Position numbers and translations under genes: made by a program
Shown: positions 1-11,451 of the stretch, piece by piece
Layout: every line of letters starts with the position of its first letter
Numbering within the stretch: position 1 is the stretch's first letter
Notes under the pieces: generated by a model
What the model was told of the DNA's origin: nothing
The model's database searches: none
What the model saw: only the letters and a program-made list of their open reading frames with translations
Assembly (NCBI GenBank): GCA_028456385.1
Contig: JALNQF010000150.1
Coordinates: 1 to 64,000, forward strand
Source: Ophiosphaerella korrae
Taxonomy: Eukaryota > Ascomycota > Dothideomycetes > Pleosporales > Phaeosphaeriaceae
Length of the DNA: 64,000 bases
Direction of reading: 5' to 3'

Positions 1-1857
1 TAGATAGATAGATAATTAGAACGCATAAATTAGATAGTAGAACAATACTTAAGATACTACCTTAATTACAACTAGAATAACTAAGTATAGTTACTACCTA
101 TAGCATAGTTAGTATATAACAGCGTAAAGAATAAGATAATAAGAGTATTACCTTTTTTTATAAACTATAGATTTAACCCTAGTATATATAGAATACTAAG
201 ACTAGAGATATCTTAGTCTCTAAGAGGAGAAAATTTTGCTAATAGACTTAAAGATATATATAAGCAATTAAGATAGGATATAGAATTCCTATATAATTAA
301 ATAGCAAAATACTATAACAAGAAATATAAAGAGGGACCCTAATTTAGAAAGAGAGAAAAAGTATAGTTAGTATAGAAAAATATTAAGAGTAAGAGACTAA
401 GCTTAAAATTAGACTACGTTAAGATAAGACTATATAAAATTAAGAAAGAAGTTACGCTAGTTATATTTAAACTAAAGCTACTAAACAAAATAAAGATACA
501 CCTAACCTTCTATATAGTACTACTTAAGATAGTACTATAAAACGTAGAACTACTAGTGTATAAAGTAGACACGTATAGAGAATAAGAAGAATAGGAAGTT
601 AAAGAAATCCTAGTATATTAGTTCTATAATAGTAAGAACTACTATCTAGTAAAATAGATAAGTATAGATAAAAAAAGACAACTATAAGAAGAAATATAAG
701 AACTAGAGGATAATCTTAACTACTCTAAGAAACTAGAAGACTTCTAAAGTTAAAACCCTCTAGAACGCCTAGTAGCAAACTAAGAAAACTAATATTACTA
801 TTACTAGATAGAGAGGTAATAAGAGTACCTAACGTAGGACCTACTACAGCAATACTAAATACTTTATCTAAGTCTAGCTTAGCTTCTAGAGCTACTAACT
901 ATATAGCTAATTTCTTATTATTTAGCGCCTTTATCTTATAAAGATAAGAGAAACAAGCTTAATTCTCTACTAGCTTACTCTATACAAGCTCCTAGATCTA
1001 CTTACGCTTAGCTTTAGCCTCTATAATTTAAGATAGTAATTTCTTTTAAGCCTAGTTAATAGCTCTCCCTATTATTATTAAGCCTAGATACAAGAATAAG
1101 TATAATAAATATACACTCTATAAGAGAGATACTAGACACGTTATAGGAACTATAAACGTTTATATAGATATACGCCTCGTAAGCTCTACTATTATTTATA
1201 GAAACTATATAAAGAGAGTACTTAGGATTTAACTTAGAAGAGGTATAACAAGAATAAGGAAATATTTTAACACTATTACGCAACACGCAATTAGTAAGAA
1301 GATATTAATAACGTGTAGAAGAGGTAACTATAGAGAATAATAAGGAACTAGAAATTAACAAAGAAAGTAAGTTAATAACCTTAGCTCTAAGATAGATAAA
1401 CAAGGACCTACTTAGAGGAGGAGATAGTATTACAATAGTAACAAGAGAAATATAGATAGAACTAATTAGCTCTACAACTAAAGGATTAAGTTCTTATAAA
1501 TATAAAGAATACAAACTTAATTAGGAAACTACACATAATTAAGATACCTAAAGTAATCTATAATCTATAGACGCTTAGCGTTAATAGATTATAGATTAAG
1601 GTAATCTACAATCTATTATTCTTAGTAGTAACAGATTAATAGATTAGGATAAGTATATAGTTAGTAGCGACGCGCATTATTAAGATAGTATTAGCAATTT
1701 AATTTCCTAACTATAGAACGCTAGTACAAGATAGTTACAAAATATCTTCTATTATTTATAGTTATTATAGATTACCTATATAAACCTTTACTATTACCTT
1801 GCAATCTACTAATACTAGAAAGGCTATTAGGAAGTTGACCCTAGTAAGCTAGTAACA
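1..1857 (+). mobile_element. Ty3/Gypsy chromovirus, 3' part only (left stack, innermost)
   Basis: This is the 3' end of a forward Gypsy element. The window opens inside the integrase core. A degraded chromodomain lies at about 604-750, followed by a 3' untranslated stretch, a purine tract near 1,414-1,424 and the 3' LTR (1,428-1,857). It is nearly identical, apart from C/T and G/A differences, to the same part of the complete element at 42,332-49,360, so it belongs to the same LTR subfamily. Stops in all frames come from CpA-to-TpA change. Its LTR abuts the interior of a reverse Gypsy element at 1,858, so it was inserted there, and the bases at 1,858-1,862 (tcctt) should be its right target duplication. 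Identity is certain from the comparison; the nesting is inferred. Confidence 0.9.
1428..1857 (+). repeat. 3' LTR, subfamily 1 (430 bp)
   Basis: It begins TATTAC.. (originally TGTTAC..) and ends ..AGTAACA. It matches the LTR pair at 42,332-42,761 and 48,930-49,360 along its whole length. It contains inverted copies of a short aatctataatctat-like motif at about 1,550-1,640 that can fold on themselves. Confidence 0.92.
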
Positions 1858-3697
1858 TCCTTTAGCCTAGATTAATAAGGTTTAGGGCTCTTCCCTTTCT
1901 AAGTCTTTTATTAGTAGGTCTATTATATACGCTATTTCTTCTAGCTATACTTTTGTTCTTTCTTTTATTACTACTACTCTATTTTTTTATAAGAACTATC
2001 TTACTCTCTATTTACTAAAAAGATATATATAGTAGTTGTCTTTGTAATAAAAGGTCTAATAGAGTATTATGTATTGTATTTCTTTACTCTTAGCTACTTT
2101 TTCCTAGAGTTTAGCTTATACTTGTAGTATTTCTTTCTTTTTCTCTATTATCTTTAACTAAGTTTCCTTATCTTTTTTATAGTCTTTACTTTTATAGTCT
2201 TTTATATAGTGTCCTAGTTTCCTATATTTATAATATACTATATCCTTTTTCTTCTTTAATTAGTAGTCTTTTACGTAGTAGCCTTTCTTACTATAGTTAA
2301 AATACGTAAAGTCTTTATTCTTCTTTCTCTTTCTATCCTTGTTTACGTTAAGGATTATAGAGTCTCTAGTGTCCTAGTTTCTAGTTTAGCTCCTATACTT
2401 ATTCTTTTTCTATTCTTAAAGGTTGTTATTAATTTAGATTACCTATTATTTTAGAGCTTCTAGTGTCCTAGGTTTCTCTATATATATTATTTCGTATTAA
2501 ATTTTTACATTTAGCCTTTATTTAAATTGTAATATAAGGGCTAATTTATTCTATTCTATATTTTAGCTTAGTTATTTAAATTATAATATATATTCTAGGA
2601 CACTCTTGTTTTGTATGAGCCTTTTAAGTTTCTCTTTAGCTTGTTAGGTAATATCTATATCCCTAAATACTACTCTTATTTATTTAGTAAAGTATTTATA
2701 GCTTCTAAAAATAGCTCTAGTTTTATCTTTTTAGGTTATTAGAGAATACGTTGTGTAATCTATCTAGTAGGGCTCGTACTATTTTATTGCGTCTTCTTTA
2801 AGGTGTAGTCTAATATATATTACCTTCTTTTCTTCTATATTAAAGTATAGTACTTGTATATCTATCTAGAGTTATGCTAACGCTATAAAGGGTCTTAATT
2901 TCTCCCTTATTCTATTAAACTTTTTAAGAATAGGTATCTTAGGTAGTTTCTTCGTTGCACTTATTTCTAGTTGTTAAGTAATTAGCTCTATCTAGTTCTA
3001 GCCTTTAATAATAGCTCTAATTTGTACTTTGTTCTATTTTAAGTAATCTTATAGTTCCTTATTCTACGTTTCTAATACTTTAATTACTATCTTTATATCT
3101 TCTTTATCGTCGATTAGTTTATTTATATAATCCTTAATTGTTTCCTATATAGTACTATCTAACTTATAACTACTCTTAGAAGCTTTACTTATTAAACTTT
3201 CTACTATCGTGTTAGCTAGACTATGCGCTACTTACGCTTCGCTTCTCGTAATAACTAAATTAGCAAGGTGTTACTAGCTTACTAGGGTCGACTTCCTAAT
3301 AGCCTTAGTAGTATTAGAGGATTATAAGGTAATAGTAAAAGCTTATATTGTAATCTACAATAGGCTATAAATAGTAGAAGATGTTTTACAACTATCTTTA
3401 TATTATTGCTCGTAGTTAATAATTAAATTGCTAATACTATCTTAATAATACGCGTTGCTACTAACTATATACTTATCCTAATCTATTAATCTATTACTAC
3501 TAAGAACAATAGATCGTAGATTACTTTAATCTATAATCTATTAACGCTAAGAGTCTATAGATTATAGATTACCCTAGGTGTCCTAATTATATATAGTTTC
3601 TTAATTAAGTTCGTATTCTTTATATTTATAAGAACTTAATCCTTTAGTCGTAGGGCTAATTAGTTTTATCTATATTTCTCTTGTTACTATTGTAACA
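1858..3697 (-). mobile_element. Ty3/Gypsy chromovirus, 5' part only (left stack, second)
   Basis: This is a reverse-oriented Gypsy fragment. Read on the minus strand it holds the 5' LTR (3,269-3,697), gag, and the start of the protease region, where it is cut by the forward element ending at 1,857. Zinc-knuckle remnants of gag lie near 2,210-2,330. The sequence at 1,858 continues exactly the block seen intact at 24,880 and, inverted, at 44,150, which shows that the break is an insertion point. Its own right LTR abuts another reverse Gypsy at 3,698, with agact as the expected target duplication. This copy still keeps some CpA and TpG, so it is less mutated than its hosts. Confidence 0.88.
3269..3697 (-). 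repeat. 5' LTR, subfamily 1 (429 bp)
   Basis: On the plus strand it opens TGTTACTAGCTTACTAGGG and closes TGTTACTATTGTAACA, the reverse complement of the subfamily-1 LTR. It retains the TG and CA ends, which is unusual for this window. Confidence 0.93.
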
Positions 3698-5599
3698 AGA
3701 CTATTGTAGTCTCTTTATCTTATACTAGTCCTTTAGCCTAGATTAATAGTATCTAAGGTTTTTCTCCTTCTAAATCCTCTATTAGTAGGTTTATTATATA
3801 TACTATTTCTTCTAGCTATACTTTTATTCTTTCTTTTATTACTACTACTTTATTCTTTTATAAGAACTATCTTACTCTTTATTTACTAGAAAGGTATATA
3901 TAGTAGTTATCTTTATAACAAAAGGTCTAATAAAGTATTATATACTATATTTCTTTACTCTTAGCTACTTTCTCTTAAAGTTTAGCCTATATATTAGGTA
4001 CTTCTTTTTTATTATTAGTTATTTTTAACTATATTTCTTTCTTTAGGTCTTTACTTTTATAGTCTTTTACAAAGTATTTTAGTTTCTTATATTTATAGTA
4101 CGTTATATTCTTTTTCTATTTTAACTAGTAATCTTTTACATAGTAGCCTTTTTTACTACAACTAAAGTATATAAAGTCTTTATTCTTCTTAAATTTCTTG
4201 TCCTTATTAGCGTTAAAGATTATAGGGTCTTTAGCGTCTTAGTTTTTAGGTTACCCTCTATATTTGTTTTTCTTCTATTCTTAAAGGTTGTCGTCTATCT
4301 ATATTACCTATTATTTTAAGACTTCTAGTGTTCTTAGTTTTTCTATATAAATTATCTTGTATTAGATTTTTAAGTTTAATCTTTATTTAAATCTTAATAT
4401 TAGTAATACTTTATTCTATTCTATATTCTATAATAGTTGTTTAAACTATAATATATATTTAGGAATACTCTTGTATTATATAAGTCTTTTAAGTTTCTCT
4501 TTAGCTTATTAGGTAATATCTATATTACTAAATACTACTTTTATTTGTTTAGTAAAGTATTTGTAACTTCTAAAGATAGCTCTAGTTTTATCTTTTTATA
4601 TTCTTAGCGCGTGTATTATATAATTTATCTAGTAAGATTTAAACTATTATATTATATCTTCTTTAAGGTATATTCTAATATATATTACCTTTTTATCTTC
4701 TCTATTAAAGTATAGTACCTATATATTAATCTATAGTTATACTACTACTATAAAGGGTCTTAATTTTTCCCTTATTCTATTAAATTTCTTTAGTATAGGT
4801 ATCTTAGGTAGCTTCTTTATTGCACTTATTTCTAGTCTCTAAGTAATTTATTCTATCTAGTTCTATCTTACTATAATAGCCTTAATTTAAATTTTGTTTT
4901 ACTTAATGTAATCTTATAGTTCTTTGTTCTATATTTCTAGGGCCTTAATTATTAGTTATATGTCCCCTTTCTTAGCAATTAGGTTGTTTAAGTTTATCTT
5001 AACTACTACCTAGTTAGTTTTATCTAACTTATAACTACTTAGAGGTACTTTACCTCTCTTCTTAGTTAAACTTTCTACTATTGTTTTAGCTAGACTATAC
5101 GCTACTTACGCTTCGCTTCTCTTAATATCTAAATTAGCAAAGTATAACAGGCTACCTATGTTAACTATAGGTAGCTATTAGAGTATTAGTAGATTAGGAG
5201 TTAATAGTAAAGTTCGTGTAAATAATCTATAATAACTAATATTAATAGAAGATATTTTATAATTGTCTTGTATTAGCGTTCTATAGTTAAAGGATTAAAT
5301 TACTAATACTATCCTAATAATGCGTATTATTGCTAACTATATAGTAATAATATCTTAGTAGCTTTATTACTTTGTATTTACTAAGATCGCGAATTTACAA
5401 ATTTGTTATATAATAGCTTCGCAACTTTATATTTACTAAGATCGCGAATTTACAAATTTGTTACGTATCTATATTGTAGTTAGCTTCCTAGTTAAACTTA
5501 TTATCTTATAGGTTGTTACCTTACTCCTCTTATACTTTGTTAGTAGCTAAGCGTAGACTAATTAGTTCTATCTTAGTTTCCTTTGTTACTACTATAATA
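3698..5599 (-). mobile_element. Ty3/Gypsy chromovirus, 5' part only (left stack, third)
   Basis: This is a reverse Gypsy fragment with its 5' LTR (5,143-5,599), gag, and the first part of the protease region. It is interrupted at 3,697 by the preceding element at almost the same coding position at which that element was itself broken. The LTR is of the longer subfamily 2 shared with 19,703-26,741 and 39,778-56,783. Right of the LTR the sequence enters integrase of a forward Gypsy element, so this copy was inserted there; expected target duplication aatat at 5,600-5,604. Confidence 0.86.
5143..5599 (-). repeat. 5' LTR, subfamily 2 (457 bp)
   Basis: It opens tataaca (TGTAACA) and ends ttgttactactataata. 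Near 5,360-5,470 it carries two tandem copies of a unit of roughly 55 bp centred on ttactaagatcgcgaattt. The same doublet is present in the LTRs of the reverse elements at 19,703-26,741 and 39,778-56,783, which defines the subfamily. Confidence 0.88.
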
Positions 5600-7411
5600 A
5601 ATATAGTATTCTAGATAAAATTATTATAGATAAAGATATAAGATTTATATTAAAACTATTTAGAATAATAATAGTATACTACTTATAAATAGATAGATAG
5701 TTAGAATATATTAATTAGATAGTAGAGTAGTATTTAAGATACTACTTTAACTATAACTAGAATAATTAGGTATAGCTACTACCTATAGTATAGCTAGTAT
5801 ATAATAGTATAAAGAATATAGTAATAAAAGTATTATACTTCTTTATAAACTATAGATTTAACCTTAATATATACTAGATACTAAGTTTTAAGGTATTTTA
5901 GTTCCTAAAAAGAAAAAACTTTACTAACTAACTTAAAGAGATATATAACTAACTAAGATAAGACGTAGAGTTCTTATAAGATTAAATAGTAGAGTACTAT
6001 AATAAGAAATATTAAAAAAGACTCTAATTTAAAAAAATAGAAAAAGTATAGTTAATATAAAGAAATAATAAAAGTAAAAAATTAAGCTTAAAACTAGATT
6101 ATATTAAGATAAAACTCTATAAAGTAGAAAAGAAATTTATACTAGTTATATTTAAATTAAGATAACTAAATAAAATAAAGATATACCTAATATTCTACGT
6201 AGTACTACTAGAAAAAGTACTATAAGAAGTAAAACTCCTAGTGTACAAAGTAGATATATATAGAGAATAAGAAAAATAAAAAGTAAAGAAAATCTTATAA
6301 TACTAATTCTATAATAGGAGGAATTACTACCTAGTATAATAGATAGGTATAGATAAAAAAAAGTAACTATAAGAAAATATATAGAAACTAGAGAAGTTCT
6401 AAAATTAAAACCTTCTAGAGTACTTTATAGTAAACTAAGAAAGTCTATAATACTACTAGTAGATAAAGAGATAATAGGAACGCCTAATATAATAAGAGCT
6501 AAAGTAGCCTCTATAATAGTTTTAAAGTTAAGCTTAGACTCTAAGAAAGTAGCTTATTTAATAGACTTTACGTTATTTAGGGCCTTTATCCTATAAAGAT
6601 AAACTAAATAGGTATAATTTTCTACTTATATACTTAGAATCTAGTTTAATTCCTTTTTAGCTTATATAATCTATATAGATAGTTTATCTTAAGCGTAGTT
6701 AATAGCTCTCTCTATTATAAATAAGTATTATTAACCTATATTTAACTAGAGATATACTAGAAAGATTATAAGATAAATAAGTATTAGTATATATATATAC
6801 TTTATAAGCCTTACTATATTTTAAAAAATAATAAACTAATAGAGAGTTTAAAAACTTATAATAAAAACAAAGAAGTATTATAATACTATAATATAATATA
6901 GGATCTACTAATTAAAGGTAATAAAGAGTAGACTTAGTAAGTATAGAAAAAGAGAATAAAGAACTTAATATTAATAAAGAAACTAAGTTAATAACTTTAA
7001 CTCTAGGATAAATAAATAAGAGCTTACCTAAAAGAAGAGATAGTATTATAGGCGTAACAAGAGAAATTAAAATAGAGCTAATTAGTCCTAACTTAAGTAC
7101 TATTAAAGTATAAGATAAGTAAAGTAATAACCTAGATTAGAAAATAGACTATAACCTAAATACGTAGTAGTAATCTATAAATACGTATAATAGATTAAAG
7201 GTAATCTATAATGTTATATAAATAGGTTAGTAGAAGTATATAGTTAGTAGTAATTTAATTATTAATAACAAGTAATTATACTTTAATATCGTAAGAATTA
7301 TTCTATTATTTATAGCCTATTATAAATTACTATATAAGTTTTTAATATTAACTTTTAGTCTACTATAACTCTTAATAGTTACTTGTAGTTAATAATAGGT
7401 AACCTATTATA
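5600..7411 (+). mobile_element. Ty3/Gypsy chromovirus, 3' part only (left stack, fourth)
   Basis: This is a forward Gypsy fragment that starts in the integrase core, followed by a C-terminal chromodomain at about 6,270-6,420, a 3' untranslated stretch and the 3' LTR (7,044-7,411). A short internal deletion, relative to other copies, removes part of the integrase around 5,675. The LTR abuts integrase of yet another forward Gypsy at 7,412, where aaaga is the expected target duplication. It is heavily mutated, with almost no CpA or TpG left. Confidence 0.86.
7044..7411 (+). repeat. 3' LTR, subfamily 3 (368 bp)
   Basis: It begins tattataggcgtaacaagag and ends aacctattata. This subfamily also includes 9,625-10,023, 11,023-11,451, 19,203-19,569, 32,753-33,145 and 58,436-58,867. 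Length differences come mainly from the number of short aatagattaaagtaatcta-like internal repeats. Confidence 0.85.
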
Positions 7412-8086
7412 AAAGATATTAGATTTATATTAAAACTATAGAGAATAATAATAGTATTATTAGGAATTAAATATTAAATGTTAATTGTATACTATCTATT
7501 AATAAATAGATAATTAGAATATATAAATTAAATAGTAGAATAGTACTTAAGATACTACTTTAACTATAACTAGAATAACTAGGTATAGCTATTACCTATA
7601 GTATAGTTAGTATATAATAGCGTAAAGAATATAGTAATAAGAGTATTACTTTTTTTTATTAACTATAGATTTAACCCTAATATATACTAGATTCTAAGAT
7701 TAGAAATATCTTAGTTATTAAGAGGAAAAAACTTTTCTAATAGACTTAAAGAAATATATAATTAATTATAATAAGATATAGAACTCTTATAAGATTAAAT
7801 AGTAAAGAACTATAATAAGAAATACTAAGAAAGACTCTAATTTAAAGAAGAGGAAAAAGTATAGTTAGTATAAAGAAATATTAAAAGTAAATAATTAAGC
7901 TTAAAACTAGATTTCGTTAAGGTAAAACTATATAAAGTAGAAAAGAAAGTTATACTAGTTATATTTAAGTTAAAACTACTAGATAAGATAAAGATATATA
8001 TAATATTCTACGTAGTATTACTAGAAAAAGTACTATAAGAAGTAGAACTACAAGTATATTAAGTAGAAATATATAGAGAATAAGAA

Positions 8087-8360
8087 TATAATAAGAGTTT
8101 ATTAAATACTTAAGACTCTTATAAACTCTAGTACAAGTTTAGAGTAGAGCTAATATACTAAAGATTATAATATTATATAGTTATACTTTAAAGTAAAGCT
8201 AGTATACTATATAGGCGTATAAAAGGCTTAATACTTATAAAGAAAGTAAAGTAAGTATTATTTTCTTTTAGATACTAGTAGTACTATTAAATACTATCTA
8301 TTATCCCTTTACTATTTCCTATAGCCTATAGTAAGTACTATTATCTTCTAGCTACTTCTT
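8087..8360. mobile_element. Unidentified 274-bp insertion, possible MITE
   Basis: This segment interrupts the integrase-to-chromodomain linker of the surrounding Gypsy element and matches nothing else in the window. It is flanked by aataagaa (8,079-8,086) and aataaaaa (8,361-8,368), which would be an 8-bp target duplication differing by one G-to-A change of the RIP type. I see no clear terminal inverted repeat; a small hairpin (ataagagt...actcttat) lies at about 8,091-8,126. An 8-bp duplication would fit hAT-type elements, but the family is not established. Confidence 0.5.
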
Positions 8361-8375
8361 AATAAAAAAGACTAA

Positions 8376-8807
8376 TGTTACTAGCTTACTAGGGTCGACT
8401 TCCTAGTAGCCTTAATAGGTATTAGTAGATTGTAAGGTAATAGTAAAAGCTCGTGTAGTAATCTATAATAGGCTATAAATAATAGAAGATGTTTTGCAAC
8501 TATCTTTATATTGTCGCTTGTAGTTAATAATTAAATTACTAATACTATCTTAATAATGCGCGTCGCTACTAACTATATACTTGTCCTAATCTATTAATCT
8601 ATTACTACTAAGAACAATAGATTATAGATTACCTTAATCTATAATCTATTAACGCTAAGAGTCTATAGATTATAGATTACCTCTTAGGTGTCCTAATTAT
8701 GTGTAGTTTCCTAATTAAGTTTGTATTCTTTGTGTTTGTAAGAACTTAATCCTTTAGTTGTAGGGCTAATTAGTTCTATCTATATTTCTCTTGTTACTAT
8801 CGTAATA
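8376..8807 (-). repeat. Solo LTR, subfamily 1, with actaa target duplication
   Basis: A complete 432-bp subfamily-1 LTR stands alone in reverse orientation, with actaa directly before (8,371-8,375) and after (8,808-8,812). No internal sequence accompanies it. A single LTR with an intact target duplication is what remains when the two LTRs of a full element recombine. Both ends still read TGTTAC.. and ..GTAATA, so it is a comparatively young copy. Confidence 0.93.
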
Positions 8808-9624
8808 ACTAAGAAGTTAAAAAGATTTTATAATACTAATTCTATAATAGAAAGAATTACTACTTAATAGAATAGATAAGTATAGATAAGAAAAGACAAC
8901 TATAAGAAGATATATAGGATCTAGAGGATAATCTTAATTATCTTAAGAAACTAGAGGAGTTCTAAAGTTAAAACCTTCTAGAGCGCTTTATTATAAACTA
9001 AAAAAGTCTATAATACTACTAGTAAATAAAAAGATAATAGAAGTATCTAATATAATAGGAGCTAAAGTAGCTTCTATAATAGTCTTAAAGTTAAGCTTAA
9101 ACTCTAAGAGAGTAGCTTACTTAATAGACTTTATATTATTTAAAGCTTTTATTTTATAAAGATAAACTAAATAAGTATAATTTTCTACTTATATACTTAG
9201 AATCTAATTATATTCCTTTTTAGCCTCTATAATCTATATAGATAGTTTTTCTTAAGTATAGTTAATAGCTCTCCTTATTATAGATAAGTATAGATACGTA
9301 AATAAGTATTATTAACTTATATTCTACTAAAGATACGCTAAAAAGATTATAAAATAAATAAGTATTAGTATAAATATATACCTTATAAGCTTTACTATAC
9401 TTTAAAGAAAGATAAACTAATAAAAAGTTTAAAGACTTATAATAAAGATAATAAAATATTATAATACTATAGCGTAATATATAATCTACTAATTAAATAT
9501 AATAAAGAGTAGACTTAGTAGGTATAAAAGAAAACAATAAAGAACTTAATATTAATAAAGAAACTAGATTAATAACTTTAGCTCTAGAGTAAAGAAATAA
9601 AAACTTACTTAAAAGAGAGAATAG

Positions 9625-10023
9625 TATTATAGGCGTAATAAGAGAAATTAAGATAGAGCTAATTAGTCTTAACTTAAGTACTAATAAAGTATAAGATAAG
9701 TAAAGTAATAACCTAGATTAAGAAATAGACTATAACTTAAATATATAGTAGTAATCTATAAATATATATAATAAATTAAAGGTAATCTATAAGGTTATAT
9801 AAATAGATTAGTAGAAGAAAATAGTTAATAGTAATAGGTATTATTAAAATAGTATTAGTAATCTAATCTTTAACTTAGAGTAATAATACTTAATATTATA
9901 AGAATCTTCTATTATTTATAGCCTATTACTTAATTACTATATAAACTTTTGTTATTAACTTTTAATCTACTAATACTCTCTCTTAGTAGTTACTTATAGT
10001 TAATAATAGGTAACCCTATTATA
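9625..10023 (+). repeat. 3' LTR, subfamily 3 (399 bp)
   Basis: It begins tattataggcgtaataagag and ends accctattata, matching the LTR at 7,044-7,411 with a few internal length differences. Confidence 0.85.
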
Positions 10024-11451
10024 TAGTAGCTTTTTTTACTATAGTTAAAGTATATAAGGTTTTTATTTTATTTTTTTCTATCTTTATTAGTATAAAAAAT
10101 TATAGAGTCTTTTCTTTTATATTTATAAAGTTATCTCTAATACTTATTTATTTTTAATTCTTAGAAATTATTATCTACTTATATTACGTATCTCTTTAGA
10201 GCTTCTAGTATCTTTAGTTTCTTTATCTAAATTAGTTTATATTAGATTACTTTACTTAGTCCTTATTTAAATTTTAATATTAAAGATAGCTTATTTTATT
10301 CTATATTTTAAGATTTTTATTTAAACTTTAATATATATTCTAGAATACTCTTATATTATCTAAGTTTTTTAAACTTTTTTTAAGCTTATTAGATAACGTC
10401 TATATTTCTAAATACTACTCTTATTTATTATATAAAGTATTTATAAATTCTAAAAATAGCTATTATTTTATCTTTCTTTATTCTTAGAGCTTAAAGTAAG
10501 TAATCTATCTAGTAAAGTTTAAACTATCTTATAATATCTTCTTTAAAGTATAGTCTAATATATACTACTTTCTTTCTTTTATATTAAAGTAAGTTACTTA
10601 TATATCTATTTAGAGTTATATAAATACTAAAAAAAGTTTTTATTTTTTTCTTATTCTATTAAATTTCTCTAGTATAAGTATTTTAGGTAACTTTTTTATT
10701 ATACTTATCTTTAGTCTCTTAGTAATTTATTCTATTTAGTTCTATCTTCCTATAATAGCTTTAATTTAAGCTTTATTTTAGTTAATATATTCTTATAGTT
10801 CTTTATTCTATATTTCTAAAGTATTAATTATTAGTTATATATCTCTTTTCTTAGCGATTAGGTTATTTAAGTATATCTTAACTACTACCTAGTTAGTTTT
10901 AGCTAACTTATAACTACTTAGAAGTACTTTACTTCCTTTTTTAGTTAAGCTTTCTACTATTATATTAGCCTCGACTATATACTACTTATACTTTACCTCT
11001 TCTAATAACTAAATTAGTAAGATATAATAAGTTACTTATTATTAATTACAAGGAACTTTAAAAGAAGTATTAGTAGATTAAAAGTTAATAATAAAAGCTT
11101 ATATAGTAATCTAGTAATAAACTATAAATAATAAGATAATTCTTATAATATTAATATATTATCGCTTATAGTTAGTAATTAAATTACTAATACTATCTTA
11201 ATAATATATATCCTACTAGCTATATACTTATATTAATCTATTATATATCTATATAGATTACTCTAATCTATTATATATAATTATAGATTACTTTAATCTA
11301 TTATATATAATAATAGATTACTTTATATTATATATCTAGGTTATAATTTATTTTTTAATCTAGGTTATTACTTTACTTATCTTATACTTTATTAGTACTT
11401 AAGTTAAGACTAATTAGTTCTATTTTAATTTCTCTTATTATACTTATAATA
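10024..11451 (-). mobile_element. Ty3/Gypsy chromovirus, 5' part only (left stack, sixth)
   Basis: This is a reverse Gypsy fragment with the 5' LTR (11,023-11,451) and gag. It is cut inside the zinc-knuckle region at 10,024 by the element ending at 10,023. It is strongly mutated, so that gag is recognised only by comparison with 24,950-26,290. To its right the sequence becomes a Fot1/pogo transposase remnant, so this element was inserted into that transposon; expected target duplication aatta at 11,452-11,456. Confidence 0.82.
11023..11451 (-). repeat. 5' LTR, subfamily 3 (429 bp)
   Basis: It opens tataataag and closes ttattatacttataata. At about 11,225-11,330 it carries three imperfect tandem units of roughly 40 bp built on taatctattatatat plus tagattact, an expansion of the repeat that is shorter in the related LTRs. 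Confidence 0.8.

Larger units (their letters stand above)
7412..10023 (+). mobile_element. Ty3/Gypsy chromovirus, 3' part, with two later insertions (left stack, fifth)
   Basis: This is a forward Gypsy fragment running from the integrase core to the 3' LTR (9,625-10,023). Between integrase and chromodomain it has received two insertions: an unidentified 274-bp piece (8,087-8,360) and a solo LTR (8,376-8,807). Removing both restores the reading seen in other copies, such as 31,860-31,905. The chromodomain follows at about 8,815-8,970. The LTR abuts the reverse gag of another Gypsy at 10,024, so this element sits inside it; expected target duplication tagta. Confidence 0.86.

Noticed and set aside
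1056..1286. Antisense open frame of 76 residues, also present at 48,558-48,788
   Set aside because: Both lie in the 3' untranslated region of the same Gypsy subfamily, opposite to its genes, and are homologous only because the elements are. The product is low-complexity, rich in Asn, Ser, Ile and Tyr, as expected for AT-rich DNA.
1540..1640. Repeated aatctataatctat motifs as a CRISPR-like or satellite array
   Set aside because: They are inverted and direct short repeats inside a single LTR and recur at the same place in every subfamily-1 LTR.
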